40,921 bases of DNA from a virus. Below are positions 31,190-38,247 of this stretch, piece after piece (position 1 is the stretch's first letter; every line of letters starts with the position of its first letter). The position numbers and the translations under genes were made by a program. Location of the stretch: IMG/VR virus record IMGVR_UViG_3300047331_000043, positions 1 through 40,921 of that record. One strand, given 5' to 3'. The notes below the pieces were generated by a model. The model saw only the letters and a program-made list of their open reading frames with translations, made no database searches and was not told the DNA's origin.

Positions 31190-31786
31190 ATGAACGTCGC
31201 GCTGCGCAAGCCCATGACGCTCGACCAGTTCCTCGCCTGGGAGGACCGGCAGGAGCTGCGCTACGAGTTCGACGGCTTCCAGCCCGTCGGCATGACCGGC
31301 GGCACCGCCGCCCACGCCGCGATCCAGCGCAACCTGATCTATGCCCTGACCGGCAGGCTGCTCGGCAAGCAGTGCCAGCCGTACGGCAGCGAGCTGAAAA
31401 TCCTGGTCGACGGCCGCATCCGCTACCCCGATGCCTTCGTCGTCTGCACGCCCGTCCCGCCGCGCGCCAAGGTCGTGACCGACCCCGTGGTGATCTTCGA
31501 GATCGTCAGCGAAAGCAGCGTCACCACCGACTTCGTCACCAAGAACGCCGAATACCGGGCAACCCACTCCGTGCAGCTCTACGTCGTCCTGCAGCAGACC
31601 AAGGCGGCGGCCGCAGTGTTCTCCCGCAGGGGCGGCTTCTGGGTAGCCGACCTGCTCGGCGGCGCCGACGACGTGCTCCGGATGCCCGAGATCGACCTGG
31701 AGATCCCGCTCGCAGAAATCTACCGGGACGTCGCCTTGGACGACGCGGCTGGCAGCGCTGACGCGGACGACCCGGCCAGCGCCTAG
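31190..31786 (+). CDS. Uma2 family (DUF820) PD-(D/E)XK endonuclease-like protein
   Basis: This 198-residue protein starts at ATG (31190) with GAGAGG upstream. Family features: MTLDQFLAWEDRQELRYEFDG with Glu26, GTAAHAAIQRNLIYALTGRL, YPDAFV with Asp81, VIFEIVSESS with Glu104, and Lys118 in TKNAEYR. All four catalytic-type residues are present, so it may be active. Uma2 proteins are abundant in cyanobacteria and some other bacteria; their biology is poorly known. In this phage it stands alone on the plus strand between leftward genes, like a moron. Its stop codon overlaps the stop of the convergent neighbour in a CTAG. Confidence 0.88.
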   Translation: MNVALRKPMTLDQFLAWEDRQELRYEFDGFQPVGMTGGTAAHAAIQRNLIYALTGRLLGKQCQPYGSELKILVDGRIRYPDAFVVCTPVPPRAKVVTDPVVIFEIVSESSVTTDFVTKNAEYRATHSVQLYVVLQQTKAAAAVFSRRGGFWVADLLGGADDVLRMPEIDLEIPLAEIYRDVALDDAAGSADADDPASA

Positions 31787-32343
31787 ACCCGTTTGCGCTC
31801 GGGCATGCGCTCGACCACGAAAAAGATGTCGTCACCGTTGGCGGCCGCATAGCGCGGGTCGACGCGGATCAGCGCCCGCGCAATGCGCTCCCACGATGCC
31901 CGCGCCTCGCCGTTCGGGCTCTCCTGCATCGCGCGATTGCGCAGGATGCCCAGCTGGGTCGCCGCCCGGGCTGCCCGACTGCCGGACTCGCCCGGCCGAT
32001 CGAGACTCCGCACCAAGGCGCGCCAATGCGCCTGTTCCAACGGCGTCAGGCTCTCGCACCCGGGCGGCGGCGGCAGCGAGACCACCGGCGGCCTATGCGC
32101 CTTCCACCACTCGTCCAGCAGCGGCAGCAGCTGCGCGAACGAGGGAAAGGCCGGGCACTGCGCCGCGATGTCCACCAGGCTGTCCGACGTGAACGCCTGC
32201 GGCGGAAACCGCGACAACAAGGCCACGGCGTTCGCCGCCACCTTGCCGCCCAGTTCCGGCACCGTGCGCGGCCCGCTGGTGAGCAGCGCCAGCTTGGCCA
32301 GCCAGTCGGCCACGCGATCGACGGCCGCGGCGCCTCCGCTCAC
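31783..32343 (-). CDS. Hypothetical partner of the replication-initiator-like gene
   Basis: This 186-residue protein starts at GTG (32343), overlapping the preceding stop as GTGA. It has RVADWLAKLALLTSG, a helix block KVAANAVALLSRFPPQAFTS followed by SLVDIAAQCPAFPSFAQLLP and LLDEWWKAHRPP. A second helical part follows (LTPLEQAHWRALVRSLDRPG). The end is basic (ERMPERKRV). The segment PPxAFT------A-----FPSF-EL---LD-W segment is often seen in phage proteins encoded right after a replication protein, perhaps a helicase loader or replication accessory. The function is inferred from the pairing. The in-frame upstream extension is Gly/Arg-rich and antisense to its neighbour. Confidence 0.6.
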   Translation of the reverse strand: MSGGAAAVDRVADWLAKLALLTSGPRTVPELGGKVAANAVALLSRFPPQAFTSDSLVDIAAQCPAFPSFAQLLPLLDEWWKAHRPPVVSLPPPPGCESLTPLEQAHWRALVRSLDRPGESGSRAARAATQLGILRNRAMQESPNGEARASWERIARALIRVDPRYAAANGDDIFFVVERMPERKRV

Positions 32344-33650
32344 GACAGGCCATACGCGGCTCCTGGCGACGCTCTGGCGGGCGGCAGGGCATGACCCCCC
32401 AGCAGCAGGTCGGAAAGCAGCCCAGGGCCGTCCTCTGCCGCCCCAGCGGCCTGGTACGCGGCCAGCCACGCCCGCACCGACGCCAGCGCGCCCGCCGCCG
32501 TGTTCTCCCGCTGCAGCGCCCGGGCTTTGACGGCCGTCACCAGCCACGCCCGCGGATCGGTCGGCCGCCGGTCCCACGCCTCGTCCAGCACGTCCAGCAC
32601 GAGCTCGCAGTCGTCGCGGGCGAACTTGCGCAGCTGGCCGAGCAGCCGGCGGGCGGCGCCGTCGTCAACGTCCATGATGTCCTGCAGCCGCGCCCGCCCC
32701 TCGCTCCACAATCGCGACCGAGCATCTGCAACCTGCGGGCTTTGCTGAGCGCCTTCCTGCTCAACCGCGAGAGAATCCAAAACCTGCGACTCCGGCGACG
32801 CGGCCGCAGGCTGCGGCGTAGAGACGAAGTCTCTACGGATCTTTCTTTCTTTCTTACTTCCCTCACTCACTGTCCGATTCAGTGCGGTTTCGTCGGAGCT
32901 GATTTTTGCAACCGTTTCAACGGTTTGGCCGACATTCGTTGACGCTTCGGAATTACTCGAAATCCGATTCAGCCGATTCATTCCGCCATCGTACAACGTG
33001 TTTTCAACGACTTGGTCTGAATCGTCCACAGCTGGAAATCCCGATTCAGCCGATTCAATCCGCCTAGGCGGAACGATCCCCACGGAAAGCCTTATTTTAA
33101 GCCGAAAATCGGTCCCCGCGACGGCGCCGAGCGTCACCCCGAGCCTGGTTGCCAGGTCGCCATAACTCAGCGACGGGTCGGCCTGCCACTCGTCTGCCAT
33201 CCGCGCGGCCAGGCTGTCCGCCGGCCAGGTCGCTGCCACTGGCTGCGCAGAGTCGGGCACCGAGTCGGCACCCGGGCCGCCTTCAACCTCCACGCTCGCG
33301 GTGAACTGCCGGACGCGGGGCGGCATGAAGTGGCGCCGCTCCGGCCGGCGCATGCCTTGCTGGTGACGGTAGAAATTTCGCATCGCGCCATAGCGTCGCT
33401 TGCGGTCGTCGCGGTAGGGCATGACCAGGCCCTGCCCGACGCACTCAGACAGCAGCGCCTCGCCGTCGACGTCGCTTTCGCCGGGGAAGACGTCTCGGGC
33501 CATTTCCGCCGGTCGCCAGGCAAACGCACCGGCGTCGTCACAAAAGAACGGCAGGAACAGGAACAGCTGACGCGCCCGGCTCGACAGCGCCATGAATGCC
33601 GGATCGCGGGCGAGACCGAAATAAACCTTGCGGTATGGCTCCCGGATCAT
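32340..33650 (-). CDS. Phage replication initiator-like protein (O/DnaD-like layout)
   Basis: This 436-residue protein starts at ATG (33650). It opens with MIREPYRKVYFGLARDPAF and LSSRARQLFLFLPFFCDDAG, a winged-helix-like N-terminus seen in phage replication proteins. It continues with LLSECVGQGLVMPYRDDRKR and a His/Arg-rich FYRHQQGMRRPERRHF. The middle (about residues 120-290) is polar and low in structure. The C-terminal part has RLLGQLRKFARDDCELVLDV followed by DEAWDRRPTDPRAWLVTAVK, the usual end of such proteins. It should bind the origin and recruit a helicase. Repetitive CCGATTCAGCCGATTCA-like runs within the gene (33040-33065, 32965-32985) may be part of an origin, as iterons often lie inside O-type genes. 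Confidence 0.65.
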   Translation of the reverse strand: MIREPYRKVYFGLARDPAFMALSSRARQLFLFLPFFCDDAGAFAWRPAEMARDVFPGESDVDGEALLSECVGQGLVMPYRDDRKRRYGAMRNFYRHQQGMRRPERRHFMPPRVRQFTASVEVEGGPGADSVPDSAQPVAATWPADSLAARMADEWQADPSLSYGDLATRLGVTLGAVAGTDFRLKIRLSVGIVPPRRIESAESGFPAVDDSDQVVENTLYDGGMNRLNRISSNSEASTNVGQTVETVAKISSDETALNRTVSEGSKKERKIRRDFVSTPQPAAASPESQVLDSLAVEQEGAQQSPQVADARSRLWSEGRARLQDIMDVDDGAARRLLGQLRKFARDDCELVLDVLDEAWDRRPTDPRAWLVTAVKARALQRENTAAGALASVRAWLAAYQAAGAAEDGPGLLSDLLLGGHALPPARASPGAAYGLS

Positions 33651-33841
33651 GGCGCGACAACGCCCCTGACCGTCATAGGTCGTACACGTAGAACGTGCAG
33701 CAAATGCAACCGAAAGGGGCTGGAAACCGAGTCGGGAATTGAGGTAAACATGAACCGTCCAGTGGCTTTGGCCCAACCGAGTCGCGCTCTCGCAAGTCAC
33801 AACTCTGTTGCGCCCTGGTGGATAGGGAAGACCAAAGGCGG

Positions 33842-33864
33842 CGGCCGGCGTCAGGCACCGGCCG
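33842..33864 (-). terminator. Terminator-like hairpin after the papain-fold-like gene
   Basis: CGGCCGG and CCGGCCG form a 7-bp perfect stem with a 9-base loop, 36 bases past the stop of the 33901-34749 gene in its reading direction. It is followed by a moderately T-rich stretch (CCTTTGGTCTT). The remaining part of the gap 33651-33900 shows no gene. Confidence 0.45.
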
Positions 33865-33900
33865 TCGTGTCTCCCTCTGGCGGCCCCCGCGCGCCCGCCA

Positions 33901-34749
33901 TCACGCGGAAGCCGCGCTCACCGCCGGCGCGCTGATCGCCGCCGCCGCCACTTCCAGCCGATCCAGGGTCTCCCCCGACAGCGTCGTGCCGGCGGCCGTC
34001 AGCCAGGCCCGCGAAATCGGGACCACCGCCTGAAAGGCGTACGCGAGGATGAATTCCCGCGTGCACATCTGCAGGCGTCCCCAGGTCACCATCGTCCACA
34101 GAGGACCGTGGCCCACTGCGAGCATGAGGTGTCCGCCCTCGCTGCCGGGCGCGCCATCGCCCACCGGGCCGCCCGCCGGTACTTCCAGCACAGCTTGCGT
34201 CATCGCGCTGCGCGGCAGCGAGAATCCCATAAGCACCGCGCCGCACAGGTCGATGGCCGCCGCCAGGTGATCCAGATTTCGAGGGTCGACCGAGGCATAG
34301 GCGTCCAGCCGGTCGCGCTCGCCGCCGTCGCCGATCTCGACGCCCTTGGTGCGCCAGTACTCAAGCAAGTCGCCCAGCACCAGGCCGCGATCGGTCGCAG
34401 GATTGGTCGGGTCATAGCCGCCGACGTCGATGTAGGTCTGCAGCACCGCCGGGTCGCGCATGATGCGCTCCCGCCCCGCCACCGCCCCCCAAAGCTGCAG
34501 GGCATGCGCGACGCCAGCAATCGGGCAGGTGCCGAGCCTGTCGTTCAGGCAGTACGGCCAGTCGGCGACACTGCGGAAAAACCCCCGCTCGACCAGCGGC
34601 GCCCCGGCAGCGGCCGCCAGCGCCACATGATCGGCCAGCCGCGGCGTCCGCGGATGCAGCGGCGACAGCTTGAGACCGCAGATCCGACCGCGGGGGGGCT
34701 TTTCCGCCGGGGGCGCCGCGGCGGCGGGGGAGGGGAGGGCCTCTGTCAC
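33901..34749 (-). CDS. Papain-fold-like (C1-type) cysteine peptidase-like phage protein
   Basis: This 282-residue protein starts at GTG (34749), overlapping the lipoprotein stop as GTGA. A block with NDRLGTCPIAGVAHALQLW (residues 69-87) places Cys75 at the head of a helix as in papain-like enzymes. Further segments are YIDVGGYDPTNPATDRGLVL, LAAAIDLCGAVLMGFSLP, then GGHLMLAVGHG with His207 and MVTWGRLQMCTREFILAYAF. The order Cys helix, GGHxxxxVGx, TWGxxxxxT--F fits a papain-like catalytic fold, and similar proteins occur in alphaproteobacterial phages. Activity is not proven. No signal peptide is seen. Early-operon position next to a lipoprotein is unusual for a peptidase. Confidence 0.65.
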   Translation of the reverse strand: MTEALPSPAAAAPPAEKPPRGRICGLKLSPLHPRTPRLADHVALAAAAGAPLVERGFFRSVADWPYCLNDRLGTCPIAGVAHALQLWGAVAGRERIMRDPAVLQTYIDVGGYDPTNPATDRGLVLGDLLEYWRTKGVEIGDGGERDRLDAYASVDPRNLDHLAAAIDLCGAVLMGFSLPRSAMTQAVLEVPAGGPVGDGAPGSEGGHLMLAVGHGPLWTMVTWGRLQMCTREFILAYAFQAVVPISRAWLTAAGTTLSGETLDRLEVAAAAISAPAVSAASA

Positions 34750-35417
34750 GAGCCGGCCGCCCGACGCAGAATCGCCCGCGCGTCGTCGGGCGAGTAGAAC
34801 GGCGCCGGCAAGGGGGGCGCGGCGGCCGCGGCCGCCGTCACCCCGAACGCCGACAGAATGACCGGCGCCAGCGACACCGCCGCCTGCACGATCGCAATCG
34901 CCGCCTCGGTGCTCGGCGACGCCGGCAACGCGCCCTGCGCCGCCTGGGCGATCGAGCCGACCAGCTTTGCGATGTCCTGCACCGTGCCCACGTCCGGCGT
35001 CGTCCCGGCGGCAACCAGCGTGGAGACCTGGCCGGCATCGGTCTGCACCTGGCTGATGTAGCCCTGAATCTTCGTGACCGTCGCCGCCGGCACCCCAAGG
35101 CTGGTCAGCAGCGGCGTCAGCGCCGCCAGCCCGGTCGCCAGCAGCTGCACGTCGCTCGCGGCCTGCTGCACCGCGGCGCTGACCGTCGATGCCGGCGCGG
35201 TCGGCGACGTGGCCGCGCATCCGCCGACCGCGGACGCGACCAACGGCCCGCACAGCAACAGGCGCAGAATCAAGCGAGTGGGACGAGACTCCTTCGCGCC
35301 GCGATGCTTGGACTCGCGGGTCGTGATCGCGGCACGATGAGGGTTTGACCGGCCAGAACGGCCGATACGACGGGGAAGAAGCCCCGGCACACCCACCCAG
35401 CCGCCCGGCGGACGCAT
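34746..35417 (-). CDS. Putative lipoprotein
   Basis: This protein has 223 residues from ATG at 35417, which touches the stop of the Cro-like gene and has a GGAGG site 9 bases upstream. A lipoprotein signal (LILRLLLCGPLVASAVGGC) appears only from residue 49, with Cys67 as likely lipidation site. The preceding 48 residues are Arg-rich, so the functional start may be the TTG at 35273 (175 residues; AAGGAG lies 15 bases upstream). The mature part is Ala/Val/Thr-rich and helical (VQQAASDVQLLATGLAALTP, QDIAKLVGSIAQAAQGA), ending FYSPDDARAILRRAAGS. An early-expressed phage lipoprotein could mediate superinfection exclusion; this is inference. Confidence 0.65.
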   Translation of the reverse strand: MRPPGGWVGVPGLLPRRIGRSGRSNPHRAAITTRESKHRGAKESRPTRLILRLLLCGPLVASAVGGCAATSPTAPASTVSAAVQQAASDVQLLATGLAALTPLLTSLGVPAATVTKIQGYISQVQTDAGQVSTLVAAGTTPDVGTVQDIAKLVGSIAQAAQGALPASPSTEAAIAIVQAAVSLAPVILSAFGVTAAAAAAPPLPAPFYSPDDARAILRRAAGS

Positions 35418-35636
35418 TTATGCCGCCCTCCGTTTTGACCGAGAGGCGGCCGTCGCCTCGATGATGCGATTGAACAAGTTGAGGCGCGGACTTCTGCCCT
35501 GCCGGAGGTCGCGTACGAGGCTCGGGTCATTCGCGACGCGACGCCCGAACGCAGCTTCGCTTTCTCCGGTGCGCTCCAAATGAAGCACGATGTCGCGGAT
35601 CAGGTCGGCGGGATCGATGGGGCAAAGCGTGCGCAT
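35418..35636 (-). CDS. Cro-like small HTH regulator
   Basis: This 72-residue protein starts at ATG (35636). DLIRDIVLHLERTGESEAAF, GRRVANDPSLVRDLRQGRSP and LNLFNRIIEAT give a helix-turn-helix of the type found in small phage and alphaproteobacterial regulators (TGMS--AFG----DP--VRDLR-GRSP). It is transcribed away from the CI-like gene at 35723, with the operator cluster 35648-35703 between them, which is the classic Cro/CI arrangement. It heads the leftward early operon with the lipoprotein and papain-fold-like genes. Confidence 0.75.
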   Translation of the reverse strand: MRTLCPIDPADLIRDIVLHLERTGESEAAFGRRVANDPSLVRDLRQGRSPRLNLFNRIIEATAASRSKRRAA

Positions 35637-35647
35637 ACCGGGATTGG

Positions 35648-35703
35648 TATAGGACTATTCCTGGACTCGAAAGAGGATTCTTCCTCCCCACGGCAGTCCT
35701 ATT
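35648..35703. promoter_or_regulatory. Left operator cluster between the Cro-like and CI-like genes
   Basis: Two 18-bp imperfect sites, TATAGGA-CTAT-TCCTGGA (35648-35665) and AAGAGGA-TTCT-TCCTCCC (35671-35688), have centres 23 bp apart. A half-site TCCTATT follows at 35697-35703. They match the perfect AATAGGA-N4-TCCTATT palindrome found at 36474-36491. They occupy the 86-base divergent gap and would let the CI-like protein control both directions. Confidence 0.7.
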
Positions 35704-35722
35704 TCGGGGTAGCGGGCGCCGT

Positions 35723-36079
35723 ATGAGAAAGCCCGTAGATGCACCCCGCGCGCTGGTCGCCGCCGCCGTACTGCAGACAGGTGGCAACTTGGCGGAGCTC
35801 TCGCGAGCCATTGGTAAAAATCACGCGTACCTTCAACAGTACCTTGAGCGGGGTATCCCGCGGGTACTTTCGGAGGATGTGCGTGAGAAGCTCGCGGTAC
35901 TTCTTGATCTCAATCCAGACCAGCTTCGTGGAACGGTTCCTGGCCGCGGAGCGCCAAAAGAAGCGGCGCCGGACGCAATTGCCACGACCGACGAAGAAGC
36001 CAAACTCCTTCGGCTCTACCGGAATCTTGACCCGGCCGCCCGAAAAAAAGCTATAGAGGTCCTGAAGGTTCTGGCCTGA
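35723..36079 (+). CDS. CI-like phage repressor (HTH, no peptidase domain)
   Basis: This 118-residue protein starts at ATG (35723). The N-terminal HTH domain has ALVAAAVLQTGGNLAELSRA, IGKNHAYLQQYLERGIPRVL and LSEDVREKLAVLLDLNPDQL. A Pro/Gly linker and a C-terminal helix (DEEAKLLRLYRNLDPAARKK) follow. This matches short phage and chromosomal repressors of alphaproteobacteria that lack an S24 autoprotease domain, so induction would not be by self-cleavage unless via a partner. It lies between two operator clusters. The stop overlaps the ATG of the membrane protein gene. Local DNA is less GC-rich than the rest. Confidence 0.8.
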   Translation: MRKPVDAPRALVAAAVLQTGGNLAELSRAIGKNHAYLQQYLERGIPRVLSEDVREKLAVLLDLNPDQLRGTVPGRGAPKEAAPDAIATTDEEAKLLRLYRNLDPAARKKAIEVLKVLA

Positions 36080-36423
36080 TGTTCATGCTGTTCGTACTGA
36101 TCATCAAGGGCGCGGTTCTCCTGATCGATCCACTAGCCGCCATCGGTTACGTGACTGCTGGACTTTTAGCCAACCGAGTATCTCAGGCGTTCACCTTTGG
36201 CGGCGGGTGGGGTATTCTGATATCGTTGCTTACTTTTGCGATGGCTGTTTCAGAAGTCCGTCGAACCGGTCACACCGTCAGTTTCAACCCAGGCTTGATC
36301 TTCGGATACGCGGTCCTTTATGGCGGTGCCTCAACGGCTATCTTCCTGATTGCACGCTCGATCCGTGATGGGAAGAAGTCGCCGGACTCGAATGCCAAAC
36401 CGCCGCATGACGGGCTCCCGTAG
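36079..36423 (+). CDS. Small membrane protein co-expressed with the repressor
   Basis: This 114-residue protein starts at ATG (36079), overlapping the repressor stop as TGATG, so it is translated from the same lysogenic message. Hydrophobic segments are visible at about residues 3-32, 42-57 and 73-91 (LFVLIIKGAVLLIDPLAAIG, GILISLLTFAMAV, LIFGYAVLYGGASTAIFLIA), with a polar C-terminal tail. No family is recognised. A membrane protein made in the lysogen beside cI is a good candidate for superinfection exclusion, but this is inferred only from placement. Confidence 0.65.
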   Translation: MFMLFVLIIKGAVLLIDPLAAIGYVTAGLLANRVSQAFTFGGGWGILISLLTFAMAVSEVRRTGHTVSFNPGLIFGYAVLYGGASTAIFLIARSIRDGKKSPDSNAKPPHDGLP

Positions 36424-36470
36424 CGCAGACCTTTCAGATAGAAGGTCCGAGGGTGATAGGTCTTAGCCTA

Positions 36471-36516
36471 TATAATAGGAATTGTCCTATTGATGGAAGA
36501 TAGGCATAGTCCTATC
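36471..36516 (+). promoter_or_regulatory. Right operator pair and promoter of the rightward operon
   Basis: AATAGGA-ATTG-TCCTATT (36474-36491) is a perfect 7+4+7 palindrome, and GATAGG-CATAGT-CCTATC (36499-36516) is a second 18-bp site 25 bp further on. A TATAAT -10 hexamer (36471-36476) overlaps the first site; no good -35 is seen. Binding by the CI-like repressor should silence the operon that begins at 36545. Confidence 0.75.
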
Positions 36517-36544
36517 TTTATCGCCGAACAGCTCGGACGGCCCT

Positions 36545-36736
36545 ATGCTCGACCAACAGCGGACGCCGCCCCCGGAAGGCCGGCACGCCTTCCGGGTCAT
36601 CGCCGAACCTCTCTATGGCTCGGAGAGGATCGAATGGATCGTCGTGGCGCACACCGCGCAGGACGCCGTTGACCATGTGAGTTGTCGCCTGTTCGATCAG
36701 GGCTACTGCATCGTCGCGGTCGAGAACGCGCCGTGA
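36545..36736 (+). CDS. Small hypothetical protein, first gene of the rightward operon
   Basis: This 63-residue protein starts at ATG (36545), about 70 bases after the putative -10. It has QQRTPPPEGRHAFRVIAEP, SERIEWIVVAHTAQDAVDH and CRLFDQGYCIVAVENAP, a small alpha/beta pattern (beta-x-beta-helix-beta). No family is recognised. The next gene starts in the GTGA overlap with its stop. Confidence 0.6.
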   Translation: MLDQQRTPPPEGRHAFRVIAEPLYGSERIEWIVVAHTAQDAVDHVSCRLFDQGYCIVAVENAP

Positions 36737-36930
36737 CGGGCCATTATGCGGAGCTGATCGACGCCGGCTGGTTTGCCGACGAGGCGGAGGAAATCTGCGC
36801 CTACGCCCGCGACACCGGCCTGGACGTGGTCGACGTCGAGGGACTGGCGGAGCTCTGCCTGTCCGCTAACTCGGCGGTCAGCTACCGCACGCTCGCGCTC
36901 TACCATTTGCGCTGGCCGGTCAGCGCATGA
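36733..36930 (+). CDS. Small hypothetical protein
   Basis: This 65-residue protein starts at GTG (36733), overlapping the previous stop as GTGA. It is acidic and helical: GHYAELIDAGWFADEAEEIC, AYARDTGLDVVDVEGLAELC and NSAVSYRTLALYHL. No family is recognised; it may be a small protein-binding factor. Confidence 0.55.
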   Translation: MTGHYAELIDAGWFADEAEEICAYARDTGLDVVDVEGLAELCLSANSAVSYRTLALYHLRWPVSA

Positions 36931-37271
36931 TCCGCCAGCCCGCCAACTCGCATTTCCTGGCCTGCGAGCCGGAGGCGGAGCTGCGGCGCGCCTACGAGGC
37001 GGCCGACCAGGCGCTGCGGATCGTCCGCGACGCCCGAAAGGCGATCCGACGCATGGGCCTGCCCGCTGAATCGGTGCTGCGGGAGGCGATCGGCGAGCAG
37101 CTGGACGCGGTGTTGCGTCGGCTGGAAACCGCCGAGGCGGCGACCCTGACCGCGCTGACGGTCATGGCCGACGCGCCCTACCTGTCCGGCGTGCAGGCGG
37201 CGTTCCGGCAACTTGAGGATGATCGCCTGGCCCTCGCGGCCGAGGCGTCGGCGTTGGCGGCGACGGCATGA
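36927..37271 (+). CDS. Small helical hypothetical protein
   Basis: This 114-residue protein starts at ATG (36927), overlapping the previous stop as ATGA. It is almost entirely helical and Ala/Arg/Glu-rich (AELRRAYEAADQALRIVRDA, LREAIGEQLDAVLRRLETAE, VQAAFRQLEDDRLALAAEAS). No family is recognised. It could be a coiled-coil adaptor. Part of the ATGA-linked chain 36733-39596. Confidence 0.55.
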   Translation: MIRQPANSHFLACEPEAELRRAYEAADQALRIVRDARKAIRRMGLPAESVLREAIGEQLDAVLRRLETAEAATLTALTVMADAPYLSGVQAAFRQLEDDRLALAAEASALAATA

Positions 37272-37729
37272 AGCAGGCGGATTGCTCGGGCGATGTCGGC
37301 GAAGACGTTCCTGCTGGCAGTGCCGCCGATGACGCGCGCCCCGCCAAGCCAGGCGGGCAATGGACTCCGGCCAGGCTGGCGCTGCTGGAGTCCGACTACG
37401 CCACCGTAGGGGACACAAAGGAGTTGCTGGGACGGCTGAACGCGCTGGACGGGCCGCCGCTGACGGCTCGCGCGATGCGCTGCCAGGCCTGGGTGATCGG
37501 CGTCAGCACCCGGGCCAACCCGCGGGACCGTCCCTACGGCCGCCGACCGAGCACCGGCGGTTTCGTCGTGCCGGCGGATCTCGATCAGGCCGAGGCGGAC
37601 CCAGCCACGATCGCCAACTGGGCGCGCGCCCATGGCGTGCCCGGCAATCCGCCGCCCCTCGACGCGGTCAACGCGCGGCGGCTGCAGCATGGGCTGCCGC
37701 CCTTCACCCCGACGCGGAGCTGGCCATGA
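37268..37729 (+). CDS. Myb/SANT-like or HTH DNA-binding protein
   Basis: This 153-residue protein starts at ATG (37268), overlapping the previous stop as ATGA. After a polar N-terminus, residues 31-77 read GQWTPARLALLESDYATV, KELLGRLNALDGPPLTARAM and RCQAWVIGV. This is the WT-x-R--LL-----...LLARLNALPG-P-T--AV--RA--LG pattern of small phage regulators with a trihelix fold. A Gly/Arg/Asp linker and a second short segment (PATIANWARAHGVPG, VNARRLQHGLPPF) may be another DNA contact. It is probably a regulator of early or lysogeny genes. It precedes two secreted proteins in the same coupled operon. Confidence 0.65.
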   Translation: MKQADCSGDVGEDVPAGSAADDARPAKPGGQWTPARLALLESDYATVGDTKELLGRLNALDGPPLTARAMRCQAWVIGVSTRANPRDRPYGRRPSTGGFVVPADLDQAEADPATIANWARAHGVPGNPPPLDAVNARRLQHGLPPFTPTRSWP

Positions 37730-38247
37730 GTGATATCAGAAGCGGTATCACACGGACGGCCGCCATGATCGCGGTCGCCGTGCTGATGACGGTCGGCCTG
37801 CCCGGCGCAGCCCGGGCGCAACAGCAGCTCCCAACGCCGAACGGCGAGCGCGCGCAGGGCGTCGTGCCGCTCGGCTGCTACCAGACCGTCAACGGCAATA
37901 TCGTCTTTGTGCCGTGCACCACCTCGGGGGCAACCCCCGTTCCCGGCAGCGGCGGCGCGCCGCTTGCGGTGACCACCAACCAGACGGGCGGAACGACGAG
38001 TGCGACCGCGGGCGCGTTCACCATCGCCGCGGCCGCCAACCCCGGCCGCCACGGATGCACTTACCAGAACATTTCCACCGGGATCGTCTATCTGTTCTTC
38101 GGCGCGGGGACCGCGACCGTCGCTGCCTCGTTTCAGATCGCCGCCGGTGACAGTGCAACCTGCGAGCAAGCCGGCATCGTGCTGACCGATGAAATCCAGA
38201 TCGCCGCGTCGATCGCCTCTGCCGCCTATATCCAGGCCCTGCAATGA
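37726..38247 (+). CDS. Small secreted protein with signal peptide
   Basis: This 173-residue protein starts at ATG (37726), overlapping the previous stop as ATGA. A Sec signal is clear: TRTAAMIAVAVLMTVGLPGA, cleavage likely after ARA (about residue 31). The mature part is Gly/Thr/Ala-rich and beta-like (VVPLGCYQTVNGNIVFVPCT, TYQNISTGIVYLFFGAG) with four Cys that could form disulphides. This type of small beta protein (GxxxxxxNxS...VYLxFG) resembles phage surface-associated or fibre-associated proteins, but its family was not recognised. It is followed at 38244 by the SGNH hydrolase gene, suggesting they work together outside the cytoplasm. Confidence 0.65.
   Translation: MSDIRSGITRTAAMIAVAVLMTVGLPGAARAQQQLPTPNGERAQGVVPLGCYQTVNGNIVFVPCTTSGATPVPGSGGAPLAVTTNQTGGTTSATAGAFTIAAAANPGRHGCTYQNISTGIVYLFFGAGTATVAASFQIAAGDSATCEQAGIVLTDEIQIAASIASAAYIQALQ

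Noticed and set aside
33673-33858. Small minus-strand frame upstream of the replication gene
   Set aside because: Product is Cys/Ser/Phe-rich without pattern, no ribosome site, and it lies in the leader region.
36490-36672. 60-codon frame starting inside the right operator
   Set aside because: Its product is Arg/Pro/Ala-rich and overlaps the better supported gene at 36545, whose start follows the promoter at a normal distance.
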